Assembly: GCA_022785125.1 (NCBI GenBank)
Contig: JALFRA010000017.1
Span: 19,469 to 83,468, forward strand
Length of the DNA: 64,000 nt
Source of the DNA: Clostridiales bacterium
GTDB lineage: Bacteria; Bacillota; Clostridia; Oscillospirales; Oscillospiraceae
Reading direction: 5' to 3'
A program made the position numbers and the translations under genes. Below, piece by piece: positions 9,448-17,836 of the stretch; position 1 is the stretch's first letter, and each line of letters starts with the position of its first letter. Under the pieces are notes generated by a model. It ran no database searches. It was not told where the DNA came from and saw only the letters and a list, made by a program, of their open reading frames with translations.

Positions 9448-9828
9448 ATGAAAACAGTGCTGTTTATATCATCCAATAAGGTGCTGGGACAGGGGTTGTC
9501 AGCGGCCATCCAGGCAAAGCCGGAGCTTGACTTCCTGTGGGCGGCCCAGCTCCATTATCCGCAGGCTGTGGTCGGCGTTGATATCTTTCATGCGGATGTG
9601 GTGATATTGGATATTGTGGATCAGGCGGATATGGATCAGGCGGTCGGGATCTGCCAACCTCTTCGGCAGGTTGAACAGGACCTCAAGATCCTGCTTCTGG
9701 TCAGGCCGGAACAGTCTGCCGTATGCAGCCGTGTCATAGATGCAAAAAATGCCGGACTGATCGATGATTTCGTCTTCTATGATAGTTCTCTGGCATATCT
9801 GCTGGCGAAATTGGCGGCGTTTTCATAG
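9448..9828 (+). CDS. Receiver-like small protein
   Basis: A 126-residue protein with the alternating beta/alpha pattern of a response-regulator receiver: KTVLFISSNKVLGQGLSAAI, then VDIFHADVVILDIVDQAD where a phospho-Asp would fall, and ILLLVRPEQSA where Thr and Lys normally lie. The acidic pair after strand 1 is absent (SSN instead of DD) and no conserved Lys is visible, so it is probably a degenerate receiver or a receiver-like fold. There is no output domain. AGAGGG precedes ATG 9448; an in-frame GTG at 9439 lies inside that site. It is the last gene of the first block. Confidence 0.65.
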   Translation: MKTVLFISSNKVLGQGLSAAIQAKPELDFLWAAQLHYPQAVVGVDIFHADVVILDIVDQADMDQAVGICQPLRQVEQDLKILLLVRPEQSAVCSRVIDAKNAGLIDDFVFYDSSLAYLLAKLAAFS

Positions 9829-9902
9829 AATGATTGGGTATCAATGAAGAAAAACCAACTGCAATTATCTAACTTGTAACTACGAATAAATGGGTGATTG
9901 CT

Positions 9903-10079
9903 ATGCGGCATGAGTCAAAATGGATCTGCTGTCCTCAGTGCGGCAGCAAAACGAAAGTCAAAGTATATGAAGAAACGGTTTTAGTAAAATTCCCGCTATA
10001 CTGTCCAAAATGTAAAAAGGAATTCATGGTCAATGTGGTAAAACTGAAGATGGTATTGAGCGACGAGCCGGATGCTTAA
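9903..10079 (+). CDS. Cysteine-rich KTR-domain protein
   Basis: A 58-residue protein with two CxxC knuckles (CCPQCGSKTKVKVYEETVL, then CPKCKKEF). It contains the KTKV motif that gives the KTR family its name. Such proteins are carried widely on Firmicutes mobile elements, for example next to tetracycline-resistance genes. GGGTG six bases upstream serves as a weak ribosome site for ATG 9903. A strong terminator follows directly. It marks the probable left part of the accessory segment. Zinc binding is likely; the function is unknown. Confidence 0.8.
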   Translation: MRHESKWICCPQCGSKTKVKVYEETVLVKFPLYCPKCKKEFMVNVVKLKMVLSDEPDA

Positions 10080-10082
10080 AGC

Positions 10083-10131
10083 ACAGAGCCTGCTGATCCC
10101 CCTGCCGGGGAAAAGCAGGCTCTGTTTTTTT
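10083..10131 (+). terminator. Rho-independent terminator after the KTR gene
   Basis: An 11-bp stem (CAGAGCCTGCT / AGCAGGCTCTG) around a 19-base loop is followed by seven T residues. Confidence 0.9.
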
Positions 10132-10137
10132 ATATAG

Positions 10138-10488
10138 TCATCCAATCTCAATGGCGTCCTTTGTCCGGAGTGCGGCAATGACCGATTCCACCACCGGGAT
10201 CAACGCTTCGGCCTCCTGCTCACTGCATTCCTCAATCATAAGCCGAAGTTGTTGTAGAGCGGGAGTTTCGCGCTGCTGCTCAGGGTTAAAAATGGTTCTG
10301 GCATCAATACGGAGGGCACGGATCAAAGGGTAGAGCACCTCCATCTTGGGATTTGCCTTGTAGTTCTCAATATTCATCACGGTTCGCACATCGATATCCG
10401 CCATGTCTGCTACCTGAAGCTGGGTCAGACCGCGCCGATAACGTGTGCTCTTCACCGCATTCCCCAATGTATAGGAGAAGTCATACAT
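10138..10488 (-). CDS. XRE-family transcriptional regulator
   Basis: A 116-residue protein with an N-terminal helix-turn-helix of the Cro/C1 type: LGNAVKSTRYRRGLTQLQVA, then DIDVRTVMNIENYKANPKME. It has a short helical tail. It faces the second XRE gene (11035) and is preceded on its own strand by palindromic ATACA sites (near 10514-10573) that could be its operators. Regulators of this kind usually control mobile-element genes. The start is the first ATG after an upstream stop. Confidence 0.85.
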   Translation of the reverse strand: MYDFSYTLGNAVKSTRYRRGLTQLQVADMADIDVRTVMNIENYKANPKMEVLYPLIRALRIDARTIFNPEQQRETPALQQLRLMIEECSEQEAEALIPVVESVIAALRTKDAIEIG

Positions 10489-10559
10489 CGCAGTTCACCT
10501 CAAAGATATTCTACAATACATCTTTTTGCGGGTGAATGCGACACAATTCGCTTGTTTGA

Positions 10560-10573
10560 TGTATCGCAATACA
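10560..10573. promoter_or_regulatory. Candidate XRE operator, inverted repeat
   Basis: The palindrome TGTATCGCAATACA lies upstream of the minus-strand XRE gene. A related half-site CAATACATC occurs at about 10513-10521, and GATACATA follows at about 10591. Repeated half-sites between a repressor gene and its surroundings are typical of autoregulation (inference). Confidence 0.4.
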
Positions 10574-10713
10574 CGAACCAACAAGCCTGAGATACATAAA
10601 ACTGAATTATATTATCGGCAAGACAGTCGCATTTGCCGAAGAACAAAAATTATAAGGGGGTGATGCTGGCTGTCTGTGTGCCGGCCGCGTAAGTGGACAA
10701 GGAGAAATGCAAC

Positions 10714-10992
10714 ATGGCAGATAACAGCTGCCGCATTAAGTTGTTCCATCTGGTTAAGCCGAGTCACACTGCTTTCAGGACAGCACGAGAAAGACTGTCA
10801 AGAAAAAAACGGGATACGCAAGCTGGGCATATAAGAAAGAAAGAAAAACCTCCGCCTGCTGCCCCTGTATCCCGCCCTGGACTTCTTAATGCAGATCAAG
10901 CACAGGTTGCCGATTCTCCATTTTTGCACGGGATCGGCAATTTATTTTTTACATATAATCTTTCTGTTGGGTGCCGTGATCCTCCGAACTGA
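10714..10992 (+). CDS. Small basic hypothetical protein
   Basis: A possible 92-residue product: a very basic first half (FRTARERLSRKKRDTQAGHI) followed by a Pro-rich middle. AAGGAG nine bases before ATG 10714 supports translation. The composition is odd and no family is recognised, so it could be a non-coding stretch that stays open by chance. It fills the gap between the two XRE genes. Confidence 0.35.
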   Translation: MADNSCRIKLFHLVKPSHTAFRTARERLSRKKRDTQAGHIRKKEKPPPAAPVSRPGLLNADQAQVADSPFLHGIGNLFFTYNLSVGCRDPPN

Positions 10993-11016
10993 AATTCGGT
11001 CTCATCCAAATTTCAG
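10989..11016 (+). promoter_or_regulatory. Inverted repeat before the plus-strand XRE gene
   Basis: CTGAAATT and AAATTTCAG flank an 11-base spacer and end just before the CGGAGGA ribosome site of the XRE gene at 11035. It could be an operator for that regulator or an mRNA hairpin affecting its translation. Confidence 0.35.
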
Positions 11017-11034
11017 AAAACGGAGGAAAGTGTT

Positions 11035-11322
11035 ATGGGCTTCAACAGAGATAGCTATGCCGCTCGAATCAAGAATTTACGGAAAAGCCGAGGACTTACG
11101 CAGGAGCAGCTGGCAGAGAAAATGAACATCACCAGTACATACATCCTGAAAATTGAAAACGGAAAGCAGACCGGCTCAGTTGAACTGGCTGTGGAGCTTG
11201 CAGCATTCTTCGATGTCTCCCTGGATTATCTTTTGTCGGGGAGAGAATTTAAAGCTATGGATCAGAAGCAGAACCTGCGAATGACCATTGCATTTTTGTC
11301 TGAATTGGAGGCAAAACTCTAA
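11035..11322 (+). CDS. XRE-family transcriptional regulator
   Basis: A 95-residue Cro/C1-type repressor. The helix-turn-helix lies at about residues 9-65: IKNLRKSRGLTQEQLAEKMN, then TYILKIENGKQTGSVELAVE and FFDVSLDYLLSG. A short helical tail follows. CGGAGGA precedes the ATG at good spacing. It probably controls the downstream recombinase module. It is unrelated in detail to the XRE protein on the opposite strand. Confidence 0.9.
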   Translation: MGFNRDSYAARIKNLRKSRGLTQEQLAEKMNITSTYILKIENGKQTGSVELAVELAAFFDVSLDYLLSGREFKAMDQKQNLRMTIAFLSELEAKL

Positions 11323-11354
11323 AACCTTCCATTTTGGGTAGGTAACCTTCCATT
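11323..11354. repeat. Direct repeat AACCTTCCATT, 21-bp period
   Basis: Two copies of an 11-bp sequence begin at 11323 and 11344, directly behind the XRE stop codon. They could belong to a recombination or excision site of the serine recombinase element, but this is only positional inference. Confidence 0.45.
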
Positions 11355-11539
11355 CTGTTTATGTAATTCTGAAACACACAGAGTTACAATCTTAGTGAGA
11401 TCAGTTAATCTCACAGTACCTTGAAAAATACTGCTCCAGGCAGTCATATCCGGTAGCATAGATACATCAGCTGACGGAGCCAGCGTCAGGCCGAGTGCGC
11501 GAAGACCACCTGTGCGGATCATTTCCGCATCTAAGGACG

Positions 11540-11831
11540 GCCAATTAAGGTGCAGAGCGATACCCACTCAGGCCAGAGCAGGATTGGCACCCTGCTTCGC
11601 CAAGATCCCGTCAGCCCACAATGGTACTCCTGTACGCAGCTTCGGGCGTTCCCCGGAGGGGTGAGATTCCCGTGATGTGCGCCAGCACAGTTTATGTTGC
11701 CGCCCTGCCTGGGGAAGTAGTGTCGAATACAGGCAAAATTCTTGATATTAGAAGCAATGGAGGTCGCCTGCAATGTAGTAGAGCAAGCCAAGGCTTCCCC
11801 AACCAAATTGGGCGGCCTCTATTTTTGTGGT
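11540..11831 (+). ncRNA. Candidate structured RNA upstream of the recombinases
   Basis: The stretch 11323-11871 has no convincing protein gene. From about 11540 it is GC-rich, unlike its surroundings, and contains several potential stems: CCCC/GGGG around GGA near 11655, TGCCTG/CAGGCA near 11720, AGCC/GGCT near 11790, and a closing pair GAGG-T-CGCC / GGCG-G-CCTC that ends at a TATTTTT run (about 11821). The end looks like a terminator. No known RNA family was recognised. An overlapping 77-codon frame (11621-11854) lacks a ribosome site and shows no protein-like pattern. Confidence 0.4.
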
Positions 11832-11871
11832 ATCAAGGTTCAGTAAAACCGTAAATGAAGGGAGGATTACT

Positions 11872-12024
11872 ATGACAGTACAGAATGTAAACATCGATTA
11901 CTGTGGCATTATCACGCTGCTTAAAAACCTTGTCCAGATTGGGAAATGCACCGAAAAAGAGGCTCAAAAAATTGCAAGCTACCTCTCTGTGCAGGATGGT
12001 GTGGAGATCATTCTGTTTCCCTGA
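11872..12024 (+). CDS. Small SHOCT-like protein upstream of recombinases
   Basis: A 50-residue protein with a perfect GGAGG seven bases before the ATG. The segment LLKNLVQIGKCTEKEAQKIA resembles the short helical SHOCT module. It may be a recombination accessory factor, since it precedes the recombinase genes by 74 bp. This is inference; no function is known. Confidence 0.6.
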   Translation: MTVQNVNIDYCGIITLLKNLVQIGKCTEKEAQKIASYLSVQDGVEIILFP

Positions 12025-12098
12025 TTTTCGTTGCATTTGGTGATAGCTATTGGGGCAAAAGTGTGGTAGTGTTTGTTGCTGTAAGGAGGTGAACTGAC

Positions 12099-13700
12099 AT
12101 GGAGAAAAAGCAGCTGACCGATGGAAGTATGGCCCTGCAGGAAAAGCAGTGCAGAGTTATTACGATAGAGGCTACTGAAAAGCAGCAGGACATCAAGCTG
12201 CGGGTAGCTGCTTACGCCCGTGTCAGCTCTGCTTCCGATGACCAGCTCAACTCCTTCGCCGCTCAGAATCGGTACTACGCAGACCTGATCTCCGGAAAAG
12301 AAAACTGGAGCATGGTGGACATTTATGCAGATGAGGGTATCACAGGCACTTCTGCTGAAAAGCGGGAGGACTTCCAACGACTTCTGGCAGATTGCCACAG
12401 AGGGCTGATTGACCGGATATTGGTGAAATCCATCTCCCGATTTGCCCGAAACACCACAGAATGTCTGGAGACGATCCGAGAACTGAAAGCGCTGGGAATC
12501 AGCATCTACTTCGAAAAAGAAAATATCGACACATCCACCATGTCCGGTGAGATGATGACGGCCATATTCGCTGCCTTCGCTCAGGCTGAGAGCGAATCAA
12601 TCTCAGGTAATATGCGGTGGAGCTATCAGAAACGAATGCAAAGCGGTAAGTTCATTACCTGTAAGGCACCGTTTGGATACCGGTTGTGCGATGGGAGGCT
12701 TGAAATCGTAGAATCCGAAGCACAAATCGTGCGGTTGATCTTCGACAGGTTCCTGGCTGGGTACAGCACCACAGAAATCGCATCGGAAATCACAAGCTTA
12801 GGAATTCCCACAAGAGATAAAATCCCATACTGGCAGCACACAACGGTCTGCTATGTCTTGCAAAACGAAAAATATGTCGGTGACTCCCTGCTGCAGAAAC
12901 GATATTCGACTGATACCCTTCCGGTCAAAAAGAAGATAAACCATGGAAATAAGGATCAGTACTACATTGCAGACAGTCACCCACCTATTGTGGACAGGCT
13001 CATATTTGAAAGGGCGCAGGCGCTGTATCAGGCGAAAAGCTCTAAAATTACCCATTCACCTCGGGAGCAATATCCCTTCACCATGACGATCCTGTGCGGA
13101 AACTGTGGGACATACTTCAAAAGGAAAATGTCAAAGGACATAACATACTGGGTGTGCCGCAAACACGACAGACAAAAAGATGCCTGTGTCATGGAACAGA
13201 TACCAGAGTCCCAAATCGAGGAAGCCGTCCTGCGTCTGTACTATAACCTCAAGCACCATGGAGAGCCGATCCTCTCCCAGATGATCACCAGTCTCCTGAC
13301 GATCCGCAACCGCAGAATGCTCTGGAGTCTGGATGTCATTGAGCTGAACAAGCAAATATCTGAACTTTCCAGTCAGAATCAAATGTTGACCACGCTGAAA
13401 CAGCAGGGCCTCATTGATCCTGACATTTTTATATCCCAGAGCAATGAGCTGACCGAACAGCTCCGCGCTGCAAAGCTGAAAAAGGAACGCCTGTTAGCCT
13501 CCGATGGCGACAACACCATCGCTCAAACGCAGGAGCTGATGGATATCTTAGAAGCAGGGCCGGATTTCCTTGATGCCTTCGATGCAGAGCTGTTCGGTGA
13601 ACTGATTGACAAGATTATTGTGGACAGTAAAGAACAGCTTCGATTCCGCCTGAAAAACGGATTGGAGCTTACAGAAACCATTGAAAGGACGGTGCGCTGA
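12099..13700 (+). CDS. Large serine recombinase, first of module
   Basis: A 533-residue site-specific recombinase. The catalytic domain spans about residues 30-175, with the nucleophile Ser in AAYARVSSASDDQ, then DEGITGTSAEKREDFQRLL and KSISRFARNTTECLETIR. The recombinase domain follows (about 190-300: APFGYRL.. IPTRDKIPYWQHTTVCYVLQ), then a zinc ribbon at about 330-370 (CGNCGTYF.. CRKHDRQKDAC). A coiled coil is at about 400-460. The family catalyses integration or excision of elements by double-strand exchange at short sites. The stop overlaps the next start by one base (TGATG), indicating translational coupling. SD AAGGAGG is present. Confidence 0.92.
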   Translation: MEKKQLTDGSMALQEKQCRVITIEATEKQQDIKLRVAAYARVSSASDDQLNSFAAQNRYYADLISGKENWSMVDIYADEGITGTSAEKREDFQRLLADCHRGLIDRILVKSISRFARNTTECLETIRELKALGISIYFEKENIDTSTMSGEMMTAIFAAFAQAESESISGNMRWSYQKRMQSGKFITCKAPFGYRLCDGRLEIVESEAQIVRLIFDRFLAGYSTTEIASEITSLGIPTRDKIPYWQHTTVCYVLQNEKYVGDSLLQKRYSTDTLPVKKKINHGNKDQYYIADSHPPIVDRLIFERAQALYQAKSSKITHSPREQYPFTMTILCGNCGTYFKRKMSKDITYWVCRKHDRQKDACVMEQIPESQIEEAVLRLYYNLKHHGEPILSQMITSLLTIRNRRMLWSLDVIELNKQISELSSQNQMLTTLKQQGLIDPDIFISQSNELTEQLRAAKLKKERLLASDGDNTIAQTQELMDILEAGPDFLDAFDAELFGELIDKIIVDSKEQLRFRLKNGLELTETIERTVR

Positions 13701-14554
13701 TGGGAAATCGGAAACTGCCCTTCGGCTATCACATGGAACTGGGTAAAATCGTACCTCATCCACCGGAGGCAGTGCTGGTAAAGCATATCTTCCAGGCGTA
13801 TATCGCCGGAGAATCCTACAACAGCCTGGTTGAGTGGCTTCGGGAGCAGAAGATTCCATACGATGTTGGAAGGGTCTGGAACAAAAATATGGTAGCACGG
13901 ATTCTGGAGGATCGCCGTTATATCGGTGACAAGGGCTATCCTGCTATCCTGCAGGAAGAAACTATGACAAGTGCGATAAAAAAACGCAACGCCAAGCAAG
14001 TGACCACCCATATTACAGAGGCACAGAAGATCCTTCGCCGTCTCAGTGGGTGGACAGAAACGAAGCAGATAGAACAGCAGGTGTTAGGTCTGCTCAACAT
14101 GCTGCTCAACAATCCGGAACGGATTCAAGTGGTGTCGCCCCATCCTAAAAGCGAGAATGTGGAACTGCAAAGGCAATTGGATGCAGTGCTATCCTGCCAG
14201 CCAATCGACGAAGATGCAGCTCAAGAGCTTATCCACTCCATTGCCTCTGTACAATATAGTGCTATCGATGCAGATGAATATGAGAGTATCCGGCTCCGGC
14301 GAATATTTGCCCAGCATCCGGTCATGCGTGAATTGGACGCAAAACTGCTGAAAACCACGGTATCCGCAATCCGTGTATACAGTGATAAATCCATAGCCAT
14401 ACGACTGAAAAATAATCAAATCATAGGAGTGAACCACAATGAGAGACAATCCACCCAGAGTCATTACGATCCCTGCGAAAGTGGAAAGCACAGCACAGCA
14501 GGCTGTCCAGCGGCAGCTGCGAGTCGCCGCTTACTGCCGGGTATCTACAGATGA
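13700..14554 (+). CDS. Recombinase-domain protein lacking the catalytic domain
   Basis: A 284-residue protein that begins directly in a recombinase DNA-binding domain: MGNRKLPFGYHMELGKI, VKHIFQAYIAGESYNSLVEW, and NMVARILEDRRYIGDKGYP. No resolvase N-terminal domain or RVS nucleophile motif is present, so it cannot cut DNA by itself. It is coupled to the first recombinase by a one-base overlap. Its 3' end overlaps the third recombinase by 116 bp in another frame; residues from about 245 on (HNERQSTQSHYDPCESG) therefore look like out-of-frame sequence. It probably acts as a DNA-binding partner in a multi-protein recombinase (inference from similar three-gene modules). Confidence 0.8.
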   Translation: MGNRKLPFGYHMELGKIVPHPPEAVLVKHIFQAYIAGESYNSLVEWLREQKIPYDVGRVWNKNMVARILEDRRYIGDKGYPAILQEETMTSAIKKRNAKQVTTHITEAQKILRRLSGWTETKQIEQQVLGLLNMLLNNPERIQVVSPHPKSENVELQRQLDAVLSCQPIDEDAAQELIHSIASVQYSAIDADEYESIRLRRIFAQHPVMRELDAKLLKTTVSAIRVYSDKSIAIRLKNNQIIGVNHNERQSTQSHYDPCESGKHSTAGCPAAAASRRLLPGIYR

Positions 14555-16064
14555 CGAGGAACAGCTCACCAGCTACGAAGCCCAGCAGACCTACTATACC
14601 GACAAAATCATGGGCAATAAGGACTGGACGATGGCAGGCATTTTTGCCGATGAGGGCATCACAGGAACTTCTGCCCGAAAGCGCCCTGAATTTCTGAAGA
14701 TGATCCGCCAATGCAAGCGTAAGAAAATCGATATCATCCTGACCAAGTCCATCTCCCGCTTTGCCAGAAATACGGTAGACTGCCTGAACTATATCCGGGC
14801 TCTCCGGGAATTGGGTATCGCAGTCATCTTCGAAAAGGAAAACATCAACACCATGGAGTCGGACAGCGAGATCCTCATCACCATGCTGGGCGCCTTCGCC
14901 CAGGCGGAAAGTGAGAGCATCAGCGCCAATGTCCGCTGGGGCAAGCGGCAGGCCATGCGGGAAGGTAAAGCCATCATACAGTACAAACGCCTGTATGCAT
15001 ACGAGAAGGGCGAGGATGGTATGCCCCAGATCATTCCGGAACAGGCAGATGTCGTCCGGTCGATTTATGACCGGTACCTGACCGGCGCCAGCCTGCGGAT
15101 GCTCAAAGACTGGCTGGAATCGGAGCAGATCCCCAATGTGGCAGGAGGTGCAGAGTGGACCATATCATCGATCCGCAGCATCCTGACCAATGAAAAATAC
15201 TGCGGTGATGTCCTGCTCCAAAAGACCTACATCAGTGACTGTATCAGCCGAAAGGTAATCCGCAATACAGGTCAGCTCCCAATGTACCTGGTGGAAAACC
15301 ATCATGATGGAATCGTAGACCGAAAGACATTCGATGCGGTACAGGCAGAAATGGCAAGGCGCAACGCAGGAAAAAGTCCTTCAAAAAAGAATGCTCCCAC
15401 GGGAATGACCTCCTATGCCAGCAAATATGCGCTCTCAGAGCGGCTTGTATGTGGAGAATGTGGAACACTGTACCGCCGATGCACATGGTCCAAACGGGGC
15501 AAAAAACGGGTTGTATGGCGCTGCGTCAGCCGACTGGACTATGGAACAAAATATTGCCACAACTCGCCATCAGTCGATGAAGATCAGCTTCAGCGGTCGA
15601 TTCTCGCAGCAATCAACTCTGCAATGAGCCGGAAAAGCACACTCATCCGGAAAATCACCGGAGCTATGGAACAGGTGCTGGCACCGATTCCAGGCGAGAG
15701 CATGAGCCTGTCAGATATAGAAAGTCGGCTGGATGAGCTGAATGACCTGACAAGGACTCTGGTGGCAAAAGCCGCTCATGCAGAAAATCCATCCATCTAT
15801 ACAGTCCAGCTCAAGGAAATTATGGACGAGGCCGCTGTTCTGAAGGAAAAACGGCAAGCCATAGAAGAACAGCGAAAAAGTAATACGCAGGCAATTCGAC
15901 GGATCGAAGAAGCTGCCGCGGTCATGGAGGGCGCATCTGCAGAGATCCAGGAATGGGATGAAACCCTCATCCGACAGCTGGTGGATACGGTGAAGGTCGT
16001 TTCTGCGGAACATATCACGGTGATCCTGCGCGGGGGCATTCAAGTGGAGCAGGATATGATATAA
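14439..16064 (+). CDS. Large serine recombinase, third of module
   Basis: A 541-residue large serine recombinase. The catalytic domain is at about 27-175 (nucleophile in AAYCRVSTDDEEQ, then DEGITGTSARKRPEF and KSISRFARNTVDC). The recombinase domain spans about 190-300, the zinc ribbon about 330-375 (CGECGTLYRR.. CVSRLDYGTKYC) and a C-terminal coiled coil about 420-490. It is related to but clearly distinct from the first recombinase (12099-13700). The gene starts inside the preceding one, 116 bp before its stop, so translation is probably coupled. A complete catalytic set is visible. Confidence 0.92.
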   Translation: MRDNPPRVITIPAKVESTAQQAVQRQLRVAAYCRVSTDDEEQLTSYEAQQTYYTDKIMGNKDWTMAGIFADEGITGTSARKRPEFLKMIRQCKRKKIDIILTKSISRFARNTVDCLNYIRALRELGIAVIFEKENINTMESDSEILITMLGAFAQAESESISANVRWGKRQAMREGKAIIQYKRLYAYEKGEDGMPQIIPEQADVVRSIYDRYLTGASLRMLKDWLESEQIPNVAGGAEWTISSIRSILTNEKYCGDVLLQKTYISDCISRKVIRNTGQLPMYLVENHHDGIVDRKTFDAVQAEMARRNAGKSPSKKNAPTGMTSYASKYALSERLVCGECGTLYRRCTWSKRGKKRVVWRCVSRLDYGTKYCHNSPSVDEDQLQRSILAAINSAMSRKSTLIRKITGAMEQVLAPIPGESMSLSDIESRLDELNDLTRTLVAKAAHAENPSIYTVQLKEIMDEAAVLKEKRQAIEEQRKSNTQAIRRIEEAAAVMEGASAEIQEWDETLIRQLVDTVKVVSAEHITVILRGGIQVEQDMI

Positions 16065-16086
16065 TGAGAAAAAGAAGGTGAACGAT

Positions 16087-16833
16087 ATGATTTATGCGAC
16101 CGGCGATACCCATGGCAATTTCGAGCGGTTTCAGCCCGAATACTTCCCGGAGCAAGCTGAAATGACCAAAGAGGATTACATGATCATCTGCGGCGACTTT
16201 GGTGGTCTGTGGGACGGGCGAAAAAAAGATAATCGGAACCTGGACTGGCTGGAATCCTTACCCTTCACCGTGCTGTTTGTCAGCGGCAATCACGAGAACT
16301 TTGATCTGCTGGGGAAATACCCTGTCGAGGAATGGAACGGTGGGAAAGTCCAGCGCATCCGCCCGCATGTGATCCATTTGATGCGGGGACAGGTGTTTGA
16401 ACTGCAGGGATACACATTCTTTACTATGGGCGGAGCAAGGAGCCACGATATGGAATACGGTGTACTGAATCCCTACGCTCCAGATTTTGAAGAACAATAC
16501 TGGACACTCCGCAGGATGGGGGCCAGTTTCCGTGTAAACCATCGTTCCTGGTGGAAACAGGAGCTTCCGAGTGATTTGGAATATGAAGAAGCCCGAAACA
16601 ATTTGGAGCGTGTCCGGCATGAAGTGGACTATATCATCACCCACTGTGCTCCCAGCAGTATTGTAGACCAACTGGGCGCAGGAGGATATGCCCATGATCC
16701 CCTGACAGATTATCTGGAGGAAGTCAAAGAAAGAACACGGTTTCATTACTGGCTGTTCGGACACTATCATGACAACAAAATCTTGGATGACCGATTTGTT
16801 CTTCTCTGGGAACAGATGATCCGGGTGGTGTAA
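16087..16833 (+). CDS. Metallophosphoesterase
   Basis: A 248-residue calcineurin-like phosphoesterase. Metal-binding motifs appear in order: GDTHGNF (D-x-H), CGDFGGLW (GD), SGNHENFD (GNHE), ITHCAP and GHYHDN (GHxH). All are intact, so it should be an active two-metal hydrolase; the substrate cannot be told. ATG 16087 follows AAGGTG with six bases between; an in-frame GTG at 16078 is less likely. It lies 22 bp after the third recombinase and ends in a terminator, so it is cargo co-transcribed with the recombinases. Confidence 0.85.
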   Translation: MIYATGDTHGNFERFQPEYFPEQAEMTKEDYMIICGDFGGLWDGRKKDNRNLDWLESLPFTVLFVSGNHENFDLLGKYPVEEWNGGKVQRIRPHVIHLMRGQVFELQGYTFFTMGGARSHDMEYGVLNPYAPDFEEQYWTLRRMGASFRVNHRSWWKQELPSDLEYEEARNNLERVRHEVDYIITHCAPSSIVDQLGAGGYAHDPLTDYLEEVKERTRFHYWLFGHYHDNKILDDRFVLLWEQMIRVV

Positions 16834-16885
16834 ACAGGCCAAAGAGAAGTGCGGGAATATCCTGCGTTTCTCTTTGGCCTGTTTT
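16832..16885 (+). terminator. Terminator after the metallophosphoesterase gene
   Basis: A 17-bp stem (AAACAGGCCAAAGAGAA with its complement) with an inner GCGGGA/TCCTGC loop, followed by TTTT. It begins in the stop codon. Confidence 0.9.
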
Positions 16886-16918
16886 CGGTTAAGCATAATT
16901 TATCAGGAAGGAGAAACC

Positions 16919-17836
16919 ATGAACACTCGCAAAAACATCGACTATTCTGCCATGTTTGCGGATTTGGATGCAGCAGTAACTGCTGACTTTTCTCAAGTGC
17001 AACTATACTGCGAATTAGGCCGAATTGTATGTGGTCGTTCTGAAAAGGGTGCTGCGGTTGCTGCTGCCAAATACCTGTCTGAACAGTATCCGAATGTCCC
17101 TGGTTTCTCCCCGCGCAATCTGCGGAGGATGCGTGATTTTTATCGGATGTATGGTGAAAACGAAGAACTTTTGAAACTCGCCGCAGAGATCTCCTGGACA
17201 CAAAATGTTGTGATTCTGGAGGCGGACCTGAACATGGAGGAGCGACGCTGGTATCTGCTGGCCGCAAAACAGTACGGATGGTCAAAATCCGCACTTCAGA
17301 ACGCTATCCAGGAATGTGCTCATCAGGAACTCACGCTCGACGAATTTGAGGTTCCATGTTATACTGATCATGAAGAAAATCAATTGGAGAGTTCCGAAAA
17401 TGATCAAGATACTTTTTCTCTGTCACGGCAATATTTGCAGAAGCCCGATGGCCGAGTTTGTGATGAAAGATATGGTGAAGAAAGCTGGTCTGGCACAGGA
17501 GTTCCAGATCGAATCAGCAGCTACCAGCACCGAGGAAATCGGAAATCCTGTTTACCCACCTGCCCGCCGGAAATTGGTCGAGCATGGAATCGACTGTTCC
17601 GGCAAAACAGCATGGCAGCTCCAGAACAGCGACTACGACAAGTACGACCTGCTGATCGGCATGGATCGCGCCAATATCCGGAGTATGTACCAGATCTGTG
17701 GTGGCGACTTTGCCGACAAAATGCACCTTCTGATGGATTTTACAAGCCGACCCGGAGAGGTAGCCGACCCGTGGTACACCGGCGACTTCGATGCGACCTG
17801 GCAGGATGTTATGGAAGGCTGTCAGGGACTGCTTGA
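16919..17836 (+). CDS. DUF1016 N-terminal domain protein with out-of-frame tail
   Basis: A 305-codon frame. Residues 1 to about 145 match the DUF1016 N-terminal (YhcG-type) helical domain: VQLYCELGRIVCGRSEKGA, PGFSPRNLRRMRDFYRMYGE, ISWTQNVVILEADLNMEERRW and YGWSKSALQNAIQ. The PDDEXK nuclease domain that usually follows is absent. From about residue 161 the frame runs over the phosphatase gene (17400-17867) in another register and looks non-native (RVCDERYGEESWSGTG). The real product may therefore be a truncated DUF1016-N protein with a meaningless tail of about 145 residues. GGAAGGAG precedes the ATG. DUF1016 proteins are often found near defence or mobile genes. Confidence 0.7.
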   Translation: MNTRKNIDYSAMFADLDAAVTADFSQVQLYCELGRIVCGRSEKGAAVAAAKYLSEQYPNVPGFSPRNLRRMRDFYRMYGENEELLKLAAEISWTQNVVILEADLNMEERRWYLLAAKQYGWSKSALQNAIQECAHQELTLDEFEVPCYTDHEENQLESSENDQDTFSLSRQYLQKPDGRVCDERYGEESWSGTGVPDRISSYQHRGNRKSCLPTCPPEIGRAWNRLFRQNSMAAPEQRLRQVRPADRHGSRQYPEYVPDLWWRLCRQNAPSDGFYKPTRRGSRPVVHRRLRCDLAGCYGRLSGTA

